From: Pseudomonas sp. B6002
GTDB lineage: Bacteria; Pseudomonadota; Gammaproteobacteria; Pseudomonadales; Pseudomonadaceae
Direction: 5' to 3'
Assembly (NCBI RefSeq): GCF_013385985.1
Contig: NZ_JACAOY010000025.1
Coordinates: 139,803-203,802, forward strand
Length of the DNA: 64,000 nucleotides
In this document: in pieces, positions 39,194 through 48,769 of the stretch
Numbering within the stretch: the first letter of the stretch is position 1
Layout: each line of letters opens with the position of its first letter
Made by a program: the position numbers and the translations under genes
Notes under the pieces: model-generated
The model's input: only the letters and a program-made list of their open reading frames with translations
Told to the model about the DNA's origin: nothing
The model's database searches: none

Positions 39194-39245
39194 TTGACAA
39201 ATCTCGACAAGGTTCTCATAGTTTGGTGTAACGCAAACGTTTGCG
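39194..39245 (+). promoter_or_regulatory. rbs promoter with RbsR operator
   Basis: TTGACA, 17 bp, CATAGT, followed 9 bp later by the 14-bp palindrome CGCAAACGTTTGCG (39232-39245), a LacI/PurR-type operator with central CG. The operator sits at the start of the transcript, so binding of RbsR would block initiation. It is about 125 bp upstream of rbsB. Confidence 0.8.
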
Positions 39246-39371
39246 AGATGTTTCACGATGCACGCCTTGAGGTATCGTGACAGCTCGTATCAGCCACCCG
39301 GGTGGGCCGGCTGCCGAAGCGTTCTTCGGTGCAAGCGTTGCTCACAATAATCATAAGATCGGAGTGAACCC

Positions 39372-40331
39372 ATGAAGCTGCCATTTGCTGGACGTCTTCT
39401 TGCTGTCGCTGTGCTTGCTGCCGCATCCGCTGCCCTGCCGCTCTCCTCTGCATTTGCCGATGACGCTGCCGCCAAACCCAAGGTCGGCCTGGTCATGAAA
39501 TCCCTCGCCAACGAATTCTTTGTCACCATGCAAGACGGTGCCAAGACGTATCAGAAAGAACATGCCGCCGATTTCGACATGATCACCAACGGGATCAAGA
39601 ACGAAACCGACACCAGTGCGCAGATCGATATCGTCAATCAGATGATCCTCGCCAAGGTCAATGCGATTGTGATCGCCCCTGCTGACTCCAAGGCACTGGT
39701 TACCGTGCTGAAGAAAGCCTCGGACGCCGGCATCAAGGTCGTCAACATCGACAACCGTCTTGACCCGGACGTGCTGAAAAGCAAAAACCTCGACATCCCG
39801 TTCGTAGGCCCGGACAACCGCAAAGGTTCCAAGCTGGTCGGCGATTACCTGGCCAAGCAACTGGCTTCGGGTGACAAGGTCGGCATCATCGAAGGCGTTC
39901 CGACCACCACCAACGCCCAGCAACGTACCGCAGGCTACAAGGATGCGATGGACGCTGCCGGCATGAAGATCGTCTCCACCCAGTCGGGTAACTGGGAAAT
40001 CGACCAAGGCCAGAAAGTGGCGTCCGCCATGCTGAGCGAATACCCGGACCTCAAGGCCTTGTTGGCCGGTAACGACAACATGGCCCTGGGCGCCGTCTCC
40101 GCCGTACGTGCGGCAGGTAAAGCGGGCAAAGTGCTGGTCGTGGGCTATGACAATATCGAAGCGATCAAGCCGATGTTGCAGGACGGCCGCGTATTGGCGA
40201 CCGCCGACCAGGCTGCTGCCCAGCAAGCTGTGTTCGGCATCCAGAACGCGCTCAAGCTGGTCAAGGGTGAGAAAGTCGATGCCAAAGACGGCGTGATCGA
40301 AACCCCGGTCGAACTCGTCCTCAAGAAGTAA
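39372..40331 (+). CDS. rbsB: ribose ABC transporter, periplasmic binding protein
   Basis: 319 residues with signal peptide (LLAVAVLAAASAALPLSSAFA). Peripla_BP_4 fold: VGLVMKSLANEFFVTMQDGA, VIAPADSKALVTVLKKA, VVNIDNRLDP, FVGPDNRKGSKLVGDYL and LAGNDNMALGAVSAV. Delivers ribose to RbsAC. First gene of the rbsBACRKD-nucleoside hydrolase cluster. The ATG after ATCGGAGTGAACCC is accepted. Confidence 0.95.
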   Translation: MKLPFAGRLLAVAVLAAASAALPLSSAFADDAAAKPKVGLVMKSLANEFFVTMQDGAKTYQKEHAADFDMITNGIKNETDTSAQIDIVNQMILAKVNAIVIAPADSKALVTVLKKASDAGIKVVNIDNRLDPDVLKSKNLDIPFVGPDNRKGSKLVGDYLAKQLASGDKVGIIEGVPTTTNAQQRTAGYKDAMDAAGMKIVSTQSGNWEIDQGQKVASAMLSEYPDLKALLAGNDNMALGAVSAVRAAGKAGKVLVVGYDNIEAIKPMLQDGRVLATADQAAAQQAVFGIQNALKLVKGEKVDAKDGVIETPVELVLKK

Positions 40332-40388
40332 TCCTGGCAGCACCCAACAGCGCCCGCTTGTCCTGAGCGGGCGCCTGGAGATTTTCCT

Positions 40389-41942
40389 ATGTCATCTTCC
40401 GCCCCGAACGCTGTCCTCTCGGTCAGCGGTATCGGCAAGACCTATGCCCAACCGGTTCTGTCCGACATCACTCTGACGCTCAATCGCGGGGAAGTGCTGG
40501 CGCTGACCGGTGAAAACGGCGCAGGCAAAAGCACCTTGTCGAAGATCATCGGTGGCCTTGTCACGCCGACCACCGGGCACATGCAGTTCAACGGCCAGGA
40601 CTTCCGTCCGGGCAGCCGCACCCAGGCTGAAGAGTTGGGCGTGCGCATGGTCATGCAGGAACTCAACCTGCTGCCGACCCTGACCGTGGCTGAAAACCTG
40701 TTCCTGGACAACCTGCCCAGCCACTGTGGCTGGATCAGCCGCAAGCAACTACGCAAAGCCGCAATCGAGGCCATGGCCCAGGTCGGCCTGGATGCGATCG
40801 ACCCTGACACCCTCGTCGGTACCCTGGGTATCGGCCACCAGCAGATGGTGGAAATCGCCCGTAACCTGATTGGCGATTGCCATGTGCTGATCCTCGACGA
40901 ACCCACGGCGATGTTGACCGCCCGTGAAGTCGAGATGCTGTTTGAACAGATCACCCGCCTGCAGGCCCGCGGCGTGGCGATCATTTATATTTCGCACCGG
41001 CTCGAAGAGCTGGCCCGTGTCGCCCAGCGCATTGCAGTATTGCGTGATGGCAAGCTGGTCTGTGTCGAGCCGATGGCCAACTACAACAGCGAGCAACTGG
41101 TCACCTTGATGGTCGGTCGCGAGTTGGGTGAGCAGATCGACCTGGGGCCGCGCACTATCGGCGGCCCGGCCCTGACGGTGAAGGGCCTGACGCGTTCGGA
41201 CAAGGTCCGCGATGTGTCCTTTGAAGTGCGTGCTGGCGAGATCTACGGCATTTCCGGCCTGATCGGCGCTGGCCGTACCGAATTGCTGCGCCTGATCTTC
41301 GGTGCTGACCTGGCAGACAGTGGCACCGTTGCGCTGGGCTCGCCGGCCCAGGTGGTGAGCATCCGTTCGCCAGTGGATGCGGTAGGGCATGGCATCGCCT
41401 TGATTACCGAAGATCGCAAGGGCGAAGGCCTGCTGCTGACTCAATCCATCAGTGCCAACATCGCCCTGGGTAACATGCCGGAAATCTCCGGTGGTGGCGT
41501 GGTGAATGCGCGTGACGAAACGGCCCTGGCCAAGCGCCAGATCGACGCCATGCGCATCCGCAGTTCCAGCCCGGCACAACTGGTGTCCGAGTTGTCCGGT
41601 GGTAACCAGCAGAAAGTCGTGATTGGCCGCTGGCTGGAGCGTGATTGTGCGGTGATGCTGTTCGACGAGCCGACCCGCGGCATCGACGTGGGCGCCAAGT
41701 TCGACATTTATGCCTTGCTCGGCGAACTGACTCGCCAGGGCAAAGCGCTGGTGGTGGTGTCCAGTGACCTGCGTGAGCTGATGCTGATCTGCGATCGCAT
41801 CGGTGTGCTCTCGGCCGGGCGCTTGATCGAGACATTCGAGCGCGACAGCTGGACCCAGGATGAATTGCTTGCCGCCGCCTTTGCCGGCTATCAGAAACGT
41901 GATGCGCTGCTCAACGACGCAGTGCTTAGGGATACCCCATGA
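40389..41942 (+). CDS. rbsA: ribose ABC transporter, ATPase
   Basis: 517 residues with two ABC domains. The first has Walker A GENGAGKST (41-49), signature-like LGIGHQQMVEIARN and Walker B VLILDEPTAML; the second has a degenerate Walker A (GLIGAGRTE) and intact LSGGNQQKVVIGRWL, as in all sugar ABC ATPases of this kind. The stop overlaps rbsC by ATGA. Confidence 0.96.
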   Translation: MSSSAPNAVLSVSGIGKTYAQPVLSDITLTLNRGEVLALTGENGAGKSTLSKIIGGLVTPTTGHMQFNGQDFRPGSRTQAEELGVRMVMQELNLLPTLTVAENLFLDNLPSHCGWISRKQLRKAAIEAMAQVGLDAIDPDTLVGTLGIGHQQMVEIARNLIGDCHVLILDEPTAMLTAREVEMLFEQITRLQARGVAIIYISHRLEELARVAQRIAVLRDGKLVCVEPMANYNSEQLVTLMVGRELGEQIDLGPRTIGGPALTVKGLTRSDKVRDVSFEVRAGEIYGISGLIGAGRTELLRLIFGADLADSGTVALGSPAQVVSIRSPVDAVGHGIALITEDRKGEGLLLTQSISANIALGNMPEISGGGVVNARDETALAKRQIDAMRIRSSSPAQLVSELSGGNQQKVVIGRWLERDCAVMLFDEPTRGIDVGAKFDIYALLGELTRQGKALVVVSSDLRELMLICDRIGVLSAGRLIETFERDSWTQDELLAAAFAGYQKRDALLNDAVLRDTP

Positions 41943-42916
41943 AAACAACAACTTCCCCTGGTAAAACCGGCGGCAATTTCTACGGCCTGGGCACTTATCT
42001 TGGGCTGGCGGGTGCGTTGCTGGCGATGATTGCGCTGTTCTCGGTGCTGAGCGATCACTTCCTGTCCTATGACACCTTCAGCACCCTCGCCAACCAGATC
42101 CCTGACCTGATGGTGTTGGCGGTGGGCATGACGTTCATCCTCATCATCGGTGGCATCGACCTGTCGGTAGGCTCAGTGCTGGCACTGGCTGCGTCGGCGG
42201 TCAGCGTGGCGATCCTGGGCTGGGGCTGGAGCGTATTGCCGGCCGCTGTGCTCGGCATGGGCTGTGCGGCATTGGCTGGCACCATCACCGGTTCGATCAC
42301 CGTGGCGTGGCGGATTCCGTCGTTTATCGTGTCACTCGGCGTGCTGGAAATGGCTCGTGGTGTCGCTTACCAAATGACGGGCTCGCGCACGGCGTACATC
42401 GGTGATTCCTTCGCCTGGCTATCGAACCCGGTGGCGTTCGGCATTTCGCCATCGTTTATCATTGCGCTGCTGGTGATCATCGCCGCCCAGTTGGTGTTGA
42501 CCCGTACGGTGTTCGGTCGTTACCTGATCGGCATCGGTACCAACGAAGAGGCCGTGCGCCTGGCGGGGATCAATCCCAAGCCCTACAAGATCCTGGTGTT
42601 CAGCCTGATGGGCCTGTTGGCAGGCGTGGCGGCACTGTTCCAGATTTCACGGCTCGAAGCGGCTGATCCGAATGCCGGCTCCGGCCTCGAGCTGCAGGTG
42701 ATCGCCGCCGTGGTGATCGGCGGCACCAGCCTGATGGGCGGGCGCGGTTCGGTCATCAGTACCTTCTTTGGTGTGTTGATTATTTCGGTACTGGCAGCTG
42801 GACTGGCGCAGATTGGTGCCACGGAGCCCACAAAGCGCATCATTACCGGTGCCGTGATCGTGATCGCCGTGGTTCTCGATACCTACCGCAGCCAGCGCGC
42901 CAGTCGGCGAGGCTGA
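41939..42916 (+). CDS. rbsC: ribose ABC transporter, permease
   Basis: 325 residues, 8-10 membrane segments, BPD_transp_2 family: VLAVGMTFILIIGGIDLSVGS, IPSFIVSLGVLEMARGVAY, GTNEEAVRLAGINPKPYK (cytoplasmic coupling loop) and VVIGGTSLMGGRGSV. Starts inside the rbsA stop and is followed after 3 bp by rbsR. Confidence 0.96.
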   Translation: MKTTTSPGKTGGNFYGLGTYLGLAGALLAMIALFSVLSDHFLSYDTFSTLANQIPDLMVLAVGMTFILIIGGIDLSVGSVLALAASAVSVAILGWGWSVLPAAVLGMGCAALAGTITGSITVAWRIPSFIVSLGVLEMARGVAYQMTGSRTAYIGDSFAWLSNPVAFGISPSFIIALLVIIAAQLVLTRTVFGRYLIGIGTNEEAVRLAGINPKPYKILVFSLMGLLAGVAALFQISRLEAADPNAGSGLELQVIAAVVIGGTSLMGGRGSVISTFFGVLIISVLAAGLAQIGATEPTKRIITGAVIVIAVVLDTYRSQRASRRG

Positions 42917-42919
42917 ACC

Positions 42920-43942
42920 ATGGCAACGATCAAGGATGTGGCAGCGCTTGCAGGTATTTCCTACACCACGGTGTCCCATGTGGTGAACAAGACGCGCCCG
43001 GTCAGCGAGCCTGTGCGGATCAAGGTCGAGGCGGCGATCAAGCAGCTGGACTATGTACCGAGTGCTGTTGCACGCTCGCTCAAGGCCAAGACCACCGCCA
43101 CCATCGGTCTGTTGGTGCCCAACAGCCTCAACCCGTATTTTGCGGAGCTGGCGCGGGGCATTGAGGATTACTGCGAGCGTAATGGCTACTGCGTCATCCT
43201 CTGCAACTCCGACGACAATGCTGAAAAGCAGCGCAATTATCTGCGCGTGTTGTTGGAGAAACGCATCGACGGCTTGATCGTGACCTCGGTAGGCGGTGAC
43301 GACAGCGGCCTCGCGGCCGGCTTGAGCGCGGTGCGCACGCCGATGGTGATTGTCGACCGCGCGCTGGACGGCATTGATGTCGACCTGGTACGCATCGACC
43401 ACGAAGAGGGCGCCTACCTGGCGACTAAACATTTGCTGGAGCTGGGTCACCGGGACATTGCCTGCATTGGCGGCCCGGGGCATACCCGCGTAGCGCAGAT
43501 GCGTTTGGCGGGCTATCACCGGGCGCTGCGTGAGGCGGGTGTAGAAGTGGCAGCGGGGCGCACCGAAGAAAGCGATTTCACCAGCACCGGTGGTTATGCC
43601 GCAGCGGTGAAGCTATTGGCGCAGAACCCGCCCAGCGCGATCTTTGCCAGCAACGACATGATTGGCTTCGGCGTGTTACGCGCGGCGGCCGAGCGCAACA
43701 TCCGCGTGCCGGGCGAACTGTCGGTGATCGGTTTCGATGATATTCAAATGGGCCGCTACGTGTACCCGGCGCTGACCACGGTCGGGCAGTCGATCGTGCA
43801 GCTGGGCGAGACGGCGGCCGAGCTTTTGCTGCAACGAATTGCAACCCCCCAACTGCCGATCGATCAACGCATCGTGACGCCGAGTATTGTGTTGCGAGAG
43901 TCCACGGCACCTTTTGCCGGGGTCTTCGCCCAATACCGCTGA
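42920..43942 (+). CDS. rbsR: ribose operon repressor, LacI family
   Basis: 340 residues. N-terminal LacI HTH (MATIKDVAALAGISYTTVSHV) and hinge helix (VARSLKAKTTATIGLLVPN), then a sugar-binding domain (SNDMIGFGVLRAAAERNIRVPG split over about 237-258). It lies within the operon it should control, giving feedback through the CGCAAACGTTTGCG operator upstream of rbsB. Confidence 0.95.
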   Translation: MATIKDVAALAGISYTTVSHVVNKTRPVSEPVRIKVEAAIKQLDYVPSAVARSLKAKTTATIGLLVPNSLNPYFAELARGIEDYCERNGYCVILCNSDDNAEKQRNYLRVLLEKRIDGLIVTSVGGDDSGLAAGLSAVRTPMVIVDRALDGIDVDLVRIDHEEGAYLATKHLLELGHRDIACIGGPGHTRVAQMRLAGYHRALREAGVEVAAGRTEESDFTSTGGYAAAVKLLAQNPPSAIFASNDMIGFGVLRAAAERNIRVPGELSVIGFDDIQMGRYVYPALTTVGQSIVQLGETAAELLLQRIATPQLPIDQRIVTPSIVLRESTAPFAGVFAQYR

Positions 43943-43965
43943 ACCGAATTGATGAGTACTGATGT

Positions 43966-44883
43966 ATGCCAGCAAAAGTAGTGGTAATAGGCAGCTTGAA
44001 CATGGACCTGGTGACCCGTGCCAGCCGGTTGCCGCGTGCCGGTGAAACCTTGATCGGTCAGACGTTCACCACGGTGCCTGGCGGCAAGGGTGCCAACCAG
44101 GCGGTGGCGGCAGCGCGCCTGGGTGCCGAGGTGGCGATGGTCGGTTGCGTGGGGACTGACGCCTACGGCACCCAGTTGCGCGATGCGCTGCTGGTGGAAG
44201 GCATTGATTGCCAGGCCGTCGCCACGGTGGACGGCTCCAGCGGCGTGGCATTGATAGTGGTGGACGACAGCAGCCAGAACGCGATCGTGATCGTGGCCGG
44301 CAGCAACGGTGAGCTGACACCTGCGTCACTGCAAGCCTCTGACGCCGTTCTGCAGGCGGCCGATGTGATCATCTGCCAGCTTGAAGTGCCGATGGCCACC
44401 GTTGGCCATGCGCTCAAGCGCGGGCGTGAGCTGGGCAAGGTCGTCATCCTGAACCCGGCGCCGGCCAGCGGCCCGTTGCCGGGAGACTGGTATGCCGCGA
44501 TCGACTACCTGATCCCCAATGAGAGCGAAGCCACGGCCCTCAGTGGCGTGACGGTGGACTCTCTCGAAAGTGCCCAGGTTGCCGCGACACAATTAATCAA
44601 GGCCGGCGCCGGCAAAGTCATCATCACCCTGGGTGCCCAAGGCGCGCTGTTGGCCGATGGCAAGGGCTTCGAACACCTGGTGGCGCCAAAGGTCAAGGCT
44701 GTGGATACCACGGCGGCCGGTGACACCTTTGTCGGAGGCTTTGCTGCGGCGCTGGCCAATGGCAAGAGCGAAGCCGAGGCTATCCGATTTGGCCAAGTGG
44801 CAGCGGCGCTGTCAGTGACACGTGCCGGTGCGCAGCCCTCTATTCCCACGCTGCACGACGTTCAAGGTTTTGTGCCCTCATGA
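43966..44883 (+). CDS. rbsK: ribokinase
   Basis: 305 residues, PfkB family: [35 protein letters not shown], and the C-terminal signature [17 protein letters not shown] with the catalytic Asp. Phosphorylates ribose to ribose-5-P. The stop overlaps rbsD by ATGA. Confidence 0.96.
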   Translation: MPAKVVVIGSLNMDLVTRASRLPRAGETLIGQTFTTVPGGKGANQAVAAARLGAEVAMVGCVGTDAYGTQLRDALLVEGIDCQAVATVDGSSGVALIVVDDSSQNAIVIVAGSNGELTPASLQASDAVLQAADVIICQLEVPMATVGHALKRGRELGKVVILNPAPASGPLPGDWYAAIDYLIPNESEATALSGVTVDSLESAQVAATQLIKAGAGKVIITLGAQGALLADGKGFEHLVAPKVKAVDTTAAGDTFVGGFAAALANGKSEAEAIRFGQVAAALSVTRAGAQPSIPTLHDVQGFVPS

Positions 44884-45284
44884 AAAAGACACCGCTCCTC
44901 AATATTGCACTGTCACGCGTCATCGCGTCCCTGGGTCACGGCGATGTGCTGGTGATCGGTGATGCCGGCTTGCCGGTACCGCCTGGCGTCGAGCTGATTG
45001 ACCTGGCGCTGACCCAAGGCATTCCGGATTTCATCAGCACCTTGCGCATTGTGCTCAGCGAGATGCAGGTGGAAAGCCACGTGCTGGCCGAGGAGATCCT
45101 GCTCAAGCAGCCACCGGCGTTGGCGGCCCTTAATACCCTGACCGAGCAGGCGGCCCTGGGCGAGCGCCGTCTGGTCAGCCATGAAGAATTCAAGCAATTG
45201 AGCCGCAAGGCTCGCGCCGTCGTGCGCACGGGCGAGTGCCAGCCTTATTGCAACATCGCGCTGGTGTCCGGCGTAACTTTCTAG
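44880..45284 (+). CDS. rbsD: D-ribose pyranase
   Basis: 134 residues, speeds conversion of beta-ribopyranose to ribofuranose for the kinase. [20 protein letters not shown] holds the catalytic His and Asp; [19 protein letters not shown] is the typical end. Overlaps rbsK. Confidence 0.95.
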   Translation: MKKTPLLNIALSRVIASLGHGDVLVIGDAGLPVPPGVELIDLALTQGIPDFISTLRIVLSEMQVESHVLAEEILLKQPPALAALNTLTEQAALGERRLVSHEEFKQLSRKARAVVRTGECQPYCNIALVSGVTF

Positions 45285-45309
45285 CGTTCCCAATGACAAG
45301 GAGTGTTTC

Positions 45310-46338
45310 ATGCAACGTGGTCTACCCACCCTGAAAAACCTGTTCCGGAGTGTCCTGCTCTTGTCCGCACTCACCGCAGCCAGCGCCCATGCGGCGGAAA
45401 AAATCGACCTGATCATCGACACCGACCCCGGTGCTGATGACGTAGTAGCCTTGCTGTTTGCCATGGCTTCTCCGGAGGAGTTGCACATTCGAGCGCTGAC
45501 CACTGTCGCCGGCAATGTGCGCCTGGACAAGACTTCCCGCAACGCACGGCTGGCCCGTGAGTGGGCAGGGCGCGAAGATATTCCGGTGTATGCCGGCGCA
45601 CCCAAGCCGCTGCTGCGCACGCCGATCTATGCCGAGAATATCCACGGCAAGGAAGGCATCTCCGGCGTCACCGTGCATGAGCCGAAAAAGGGCCTGGCCG
45701 AAGGCAATGCGGTTGATTACCTGATCAAGACCTTGAGCACCGCCAAGCCCCATAGCATCACCATCGCCATGCTCGGTCCGCAGACCAACCTGGCGCTGGC
45801 ATTGACCCAGGCGCCGGAAATCACCCAAGGCATCAAGGAGGTCGTGGTGATGGGCGGTGCGCACTTCAATGGCGGCAACATTACGCCAGTGGCCGAATTC
45901 AATCTGTTCGCCGACCCGGTTGCGGCCGAGATCGTACTCAAGAGTGGCGTCAAGTTGACCTACCTGCCGCTGGACGTGACCCACAAAGTCCTGACCAGCG
46001 AAACGCGTTTAAAAAAGATCGCAGACCTCAACAACAACGCGAGCAAAGTCGTCAGCAATATCCTTAACGAATACGTCAAAGGCGATATGGAGCACTACGG
46101 CATCCCCGGTGGCCCGGTGCACGATGCCACGGTGATTGCTTATCTGCTCAAGCCTTCACTGTTCAGCGGCCGTCAGGCCAATATGGTGGTCGATAGCCGC
46201 GAAGGCCCGACTTTCGGTCAGACCATCGTCGACTGGTACGACGGCCTGAAGCAGGAAAAGAATGTGTTCTGGGTCGAGAACGGCGACGCCCAGGGCTTCT
46301 TCGATCTGCTGACTGAGCGCTTGGCACGCTTGAAGTAA
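45310..46338 (+). CDS. secreted inosine-uridine-type nucleoside hydrolase
   Basis: 342 residues. The signal peptide (FRSVLLLSALTAASAHA) is unusual for this mainly cytosolic family and places the enzyme in the periplasm. Calcium-binding motif IIDTDPGADDVVALLFA, VVMGGAHFNGGNITPVAEFN and the C-terminal HDATVIAYLL are conserved. It releases ribose plus base from nucleosides, feeding the RbsBAC importer of the same operon, 25 bp after rbsD. Confidence 0.92.
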   Translation: MQRGLPTLKNLFRSVLLLSALTAASAHAAEKIDLIIDTDPGADDVVALLFAMASPEELHIRALTTVAGNVRLDKTSRNARLAREWAGREDIPVYAGAPKPLLRTPIYAENIHGKEGISGVTVHEPKKGLAEGNAVDYLIKTLSTAKPHSITIAMLGPQTNLALALTQAPEITQGIKEVVVMGGAHFNGGNITPVAEFNLFADPVAAEIVLKSGVKLTYLPLDVTHKVLTSETRLKKIADLNNNASKVVSNILNEYVKGDMEHYGIPGGPVHDATVIAYLLKPSLFSGRQANMVVDSREGPTFGQTIVDWYDGLKQEKNVFWVENGDAQGFFDLLTERLARLK

Positions 46339-46371
46339 GGTGTTTGCCGGTCGGCGCTCGTCGACCGGTTC

Positions 46372-46584
46372 TTATTCCCGCTCGGGGTCGTGTGCACCCA
46401 TGTGATCGGCCGGGTATTTTTCGAATACCTGACCGATAAAGGCTTGCGCCGCTTGGGTGCCCAATTCCTTGACCAGCAGGTCGATACCGATGATTGCCAA
46501 TTCTTCCGGGCTTCCGGGGCTGTAGGAACTTTGTCCCTGAGGCCACTTGGCTTTGATATCGGCTTGGAGGGTTACAGTGCTCAT
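46372..46584 (-). CDS. hypothetical small protein
   Basis: 70 residues: TVTLQADIKAKWPQGQSSYSPGSPEELAII split over the first half, then an amphipathic helix (KELGTQAAQAFIGQVFEKYP) and an acidic tail. No domain recognised. It has a proper ATG, although its Shine-Dalgarno is weak. Confidence 0.5.
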   Translation of the reverse strand: MSTVTLQADIKAKWPQGQSSYSPGSPEELAIIGIDLLVKELGTQAAQAFIGQVFEKYPADHMGAHDPERE

Positions 46585-46740
46585 GGCTGTCTCGCGGTGT
46601 TGAAAGTACTGGGTAATGCGCTGGAACGCGGTTCTTGCCGGCGCAGTTAACCATTTTGCGCCGCGTTTGGCACTGCTACTTAGGCATGAGCGAGGGGCTG
46701 TGCGACACTGTCTCCCTGTTTAATTGCCGGGAATGAACGC

Positions 46741-47049
46741 GTGCAGATCGATTTGAACAACCCCGACAACCTGAACCTGGCCGCCGTGCGCCAGTTGATT
46801 GCCAGTGCCAGTGACGATGAACATGCCCAATTGCGGGTGACCAAGGCCGGGATCGCTTATATCTCTTCTGGCAGGGCGGTGGGTGGTGTCGAGATCGAAG
46901 GGTTGCTGTTTCGCCTGGAGACCTGGGCCAAGGGCTCAGGCTACGTCGGCAACGTGGCTGCCAGCGATGAAGTCTGGGTGACCCAGATCCTGAATGCGCT
47001 TACGCAGAACTGGCCAAAACCTTCGTCCGACTACATCGATATCTACTGA
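46741..47049 (+). CDS. hypothetical protein
   Basis: 102 residues beginning with GTG: MQIDLNNPDNLNLAAVRQLI, ISSGRAVGGVEIEGLLFRLE, and a C-terminal VTQILNALTQNWPKPSSDYI. The composition is that of a soluble alpha/beta protein and codon use is normal. I do not recognise a family. Confidence 0.65.
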   Translation: MQIDLNNPDNLNLAAVRQLIASASDDEHAQLRVTKAGIAYISSGRAVGGVEIEGLLFRLETWAKGSGYVGNVAASDEVWVTQILNALTQNWPKPSSDYIDIY

Positions 47050-47192
47050 GTACGTTCATATCTGGTGACGATTGCTCGGGCGAATGCCGCGCAAGAGTAG
47101 GGCAGACTTGCCCTCCGGCGGTTTACGTCTTGAAACCAATCCGCCATATCGCTGTCGCACGATCTCTGTCCATTTTTATCATAGGAGGCTTC

Positions 47193-47513
47193 ATGCCTTG
47201 GAAGCTCGCATCATTCGGTACTTTGTTGGCAGCACTCGCGTTGGCGGGTTGCAGCACCCCGGGTGCCTCTGAGCCAGGCAAAGCAACCGCCGCCGCTGAC
47301 GTCACTCATACCCGCTGTGAGTCGAAAGCCGCCGAGTTCGCAATCGGCCAGAAAGCCTCGCCCCAGTTGCTGGAGCAGGCCCGTACCCGTGCCGGTGCGC
47401 AGAACGCACGGATTCTCAAGCCAAACGACATGATTACCCTGGAATACCGCTCCGATCGCCTGAACCTGAACACCGACGACAACCTGGTGATCACGCGGGT
47501 CAATTGCGGCTGA
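47193..47513 (+). CDS. lipoprotein with peptidase inhibitor I78 domain
   Basis: 106 residues. Lipobox LAGC (FGTLLAALALAGCS), then an I78-type domain: AAEFAIGQKASPQLLEQART, ILKPNDMITLEYRSDRLNL, NLVITRVNCG. The family inhibits serine peptidases, and the two cysteines (RCES and VNCG) may form a bridge. The ATG with AGGAGG at perfect spacing is used; upstream in-frame codons are not. Confidence 0.87.
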   Translation: MPWKLASFGTLLAALALAGCSTPGASEPGKATAAADVTHTRCESKAAEFAIGQKASPQLLEQARTRAGAQNARILKPNDMITLEYRSDRLNLNTDDNLVITRVNCG

Positions 47514-47540
47514 TCGCTTCAAGGCTTTTACAGCGCCCAT

Positions 47541-47572
47541 AAAAAACCCCGCCACATGGACGGGGTTTTTTT
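47541..47572. terminator. bidirectional terminator
   Basis: AAAAAACCCCG and CGGGGTTTTTT pair around CCACATGGA, serving both the I78 lipoprotein gene and the convergent cold-shock gene. Confidence 0.92.
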
Positions 47573-47586
47573 AGCTCAGCGGAGAA

Positions 47587-47799
47587 TTACTCGCCGCGAA
47601 CCTGTGCAGCTTGCATACCCTTTTGGCCTTTCTCAGCCACGAAGGAAACGGTTTGGCCTTCTTTCAGGCTTTTGAAACCGTCGCTTTCGATAGCTTTGAA
47701 GTGTACGAACAGGTCGTCACCGCCACCTTGAGGAGTGATGAAGCCGAAGCCTTTTTCATCGTTGAACCATTTAACGGTGCCGGTTTGGCGATTAGACAT
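47587..47799 (-). CDS. cold-shock family RNA chaperone (CspA/CapB type)
   Basis: 70 residues, single OB fold with RNP1 KGFGFITP and RNP2 [46 protein letters not shown]. Binds single-stranded RNA/DNA. Start with TTGGAGATACACC upstream. Several paralogues are usual in one genome, so the exact name cannot be set from sequence alone. Confidence 0.93.
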   Translation of the reverse strand: MSNRQTGTVKWFNDEKGFGFITPQGGGDDLFVHFKAIESDGFKSLKEGQTVSFVAEKGQKGMQAAQVRGE

Positions 47800-48091
47800 G
47801 GTGTATCTCCAAGAAACATATATTTTCAGTAGTGCTGTGCTGCTCAGGCCAACTGGGCACACCGGGCTATCATAGTCGAAATGTTCGGCTTGGGAGCCCC
47901 CCCAAGGCATTGTTTGCTAATCAATAGCGTTGCGTTTAGTGCTTCGGTCGGCTGAAAGCCCCGATCTACGGGGCTTTGGCGCGAAATATCAGCTGTTAAA
48001 AAAAGCCGTAAAAGCTGCGTAATTTGTGAGATAAGGCAATTTTCAGGCTGTTTTTTCAACAAATTGACCGTCTGAACACGGGTATGGCTGA

Positions 48092-48403
48092 CTATTTTTT
48101 CACGACTTTGCAGGACGAAATCGCCGCAACCGCCTTGTTTTTAAGCGCAGGGCTGGCATTCGGGTTTTTCATGAGCTCTGTGATTTCCGCCGTGGTCAGC
48201 TCGGCATTGATCTTGTCGGCGCCACATTCGCAATGGTCTTTGGCGGTTTTGGCGTCGACGTTCTGCTGGGCTGCTGCGCTGCAATCTTTGACGAAGCTAT
48301 CGCGGGCGCCGGCAGGCCAGTTCGAGGGAGCGGCTGCATGTGCGCCGAGGGACATCAGCGTCAGGGAGGCGGCGAGGGCGAGGGTCGAGGTAAAACGCAT
48401 CAT
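48092..48403 (-). CDS. small secreted protein
   Basis: 103 residues with signal peptide (LALAASLTLMSLGAHA), four cysteines in the mature part (KDCSAA, DHCECGADK, ISSCKV) and a helical pattern. Two adjacent ATG codons follow AAGGAG; the first is used. No named family recognised, but it is the kind of short Cys-containing periplasmic protein common in Pseudomonas. Confidence 0.72.
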   Translation of the reverse strand: MMRFTSTLALAASLTLMSLGAHAAAPSNWPAGARDSFVKDCSAAAQQNVDAKTAKDHCECGADKINAELTTAEITELMKNPNASPALKNKAVAAISSCKVVKK

Positions 48404-48655
48404 GGGATGCTCCTTTGGGTCGAGGACGAACAGCAATTCTCAGTGGGTTTGAGGTAGTGCGTACAGCTCAAGTTCACTTTTGCAGCAGTAAAGCCCGGAA
48501 TTTTTCTTTACATGAGGCCGCGCCGGCGCGACGACCGTTCATCTGTGCTAGCATCGTCGACCTGGCTATTTCCAGGCGCGCCATTTGCCGCCTTGCCATG
48601 TTCTTTTTAGCTCACTCCAGTCACTCTGGTTCGATTATCGGTTGGCCGAAAGGCT

Positions 48656-48694
48656 CCTGCCGCTGTAAGGCAGGCGTTCATCACTGAACGGCCT
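48656..48694 (+). promoter_or_regulatory. structured upstream part of the thrS leader
   Basis: CCTGCC/GGCAGG (48656-48674) and, competing with it, CAGG-CGTTCA/TGAACG-CCTG with one bulged G. Mutually exclusive stems of this kind suit a regulatory leader. No gene is seen between 48404 and the thrS start. Confidence 0.45.
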
Positions 48695-48729
48695 GGTATT
48701 GGATCTTGTACTGGCTCATCCCAACCCAC

Positions 48730-48750
48730 GTGACCTTTGGTAGGGGTCAC
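48730..48750 (+). promoter_or_regulatory. tRNA-Thr anticodon-arm mimic before thrS
   Basis: GTGACC and GGTCAC pair; with one U-G pair added the loop is UUGGUAG, seven bases with U at the 33 position, GGU at 34-36 and A at 37. This copies the tRNA-Thr(GGU) anticodon loop. It ends 5 bp before the AGGAGAGGAGG ribosome site, so bound ThrRS could block translation as in E. coli. Confidence 0.6.
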
Positions 48751-48769
48751 CACTAGGAGAGGAGGCGCC

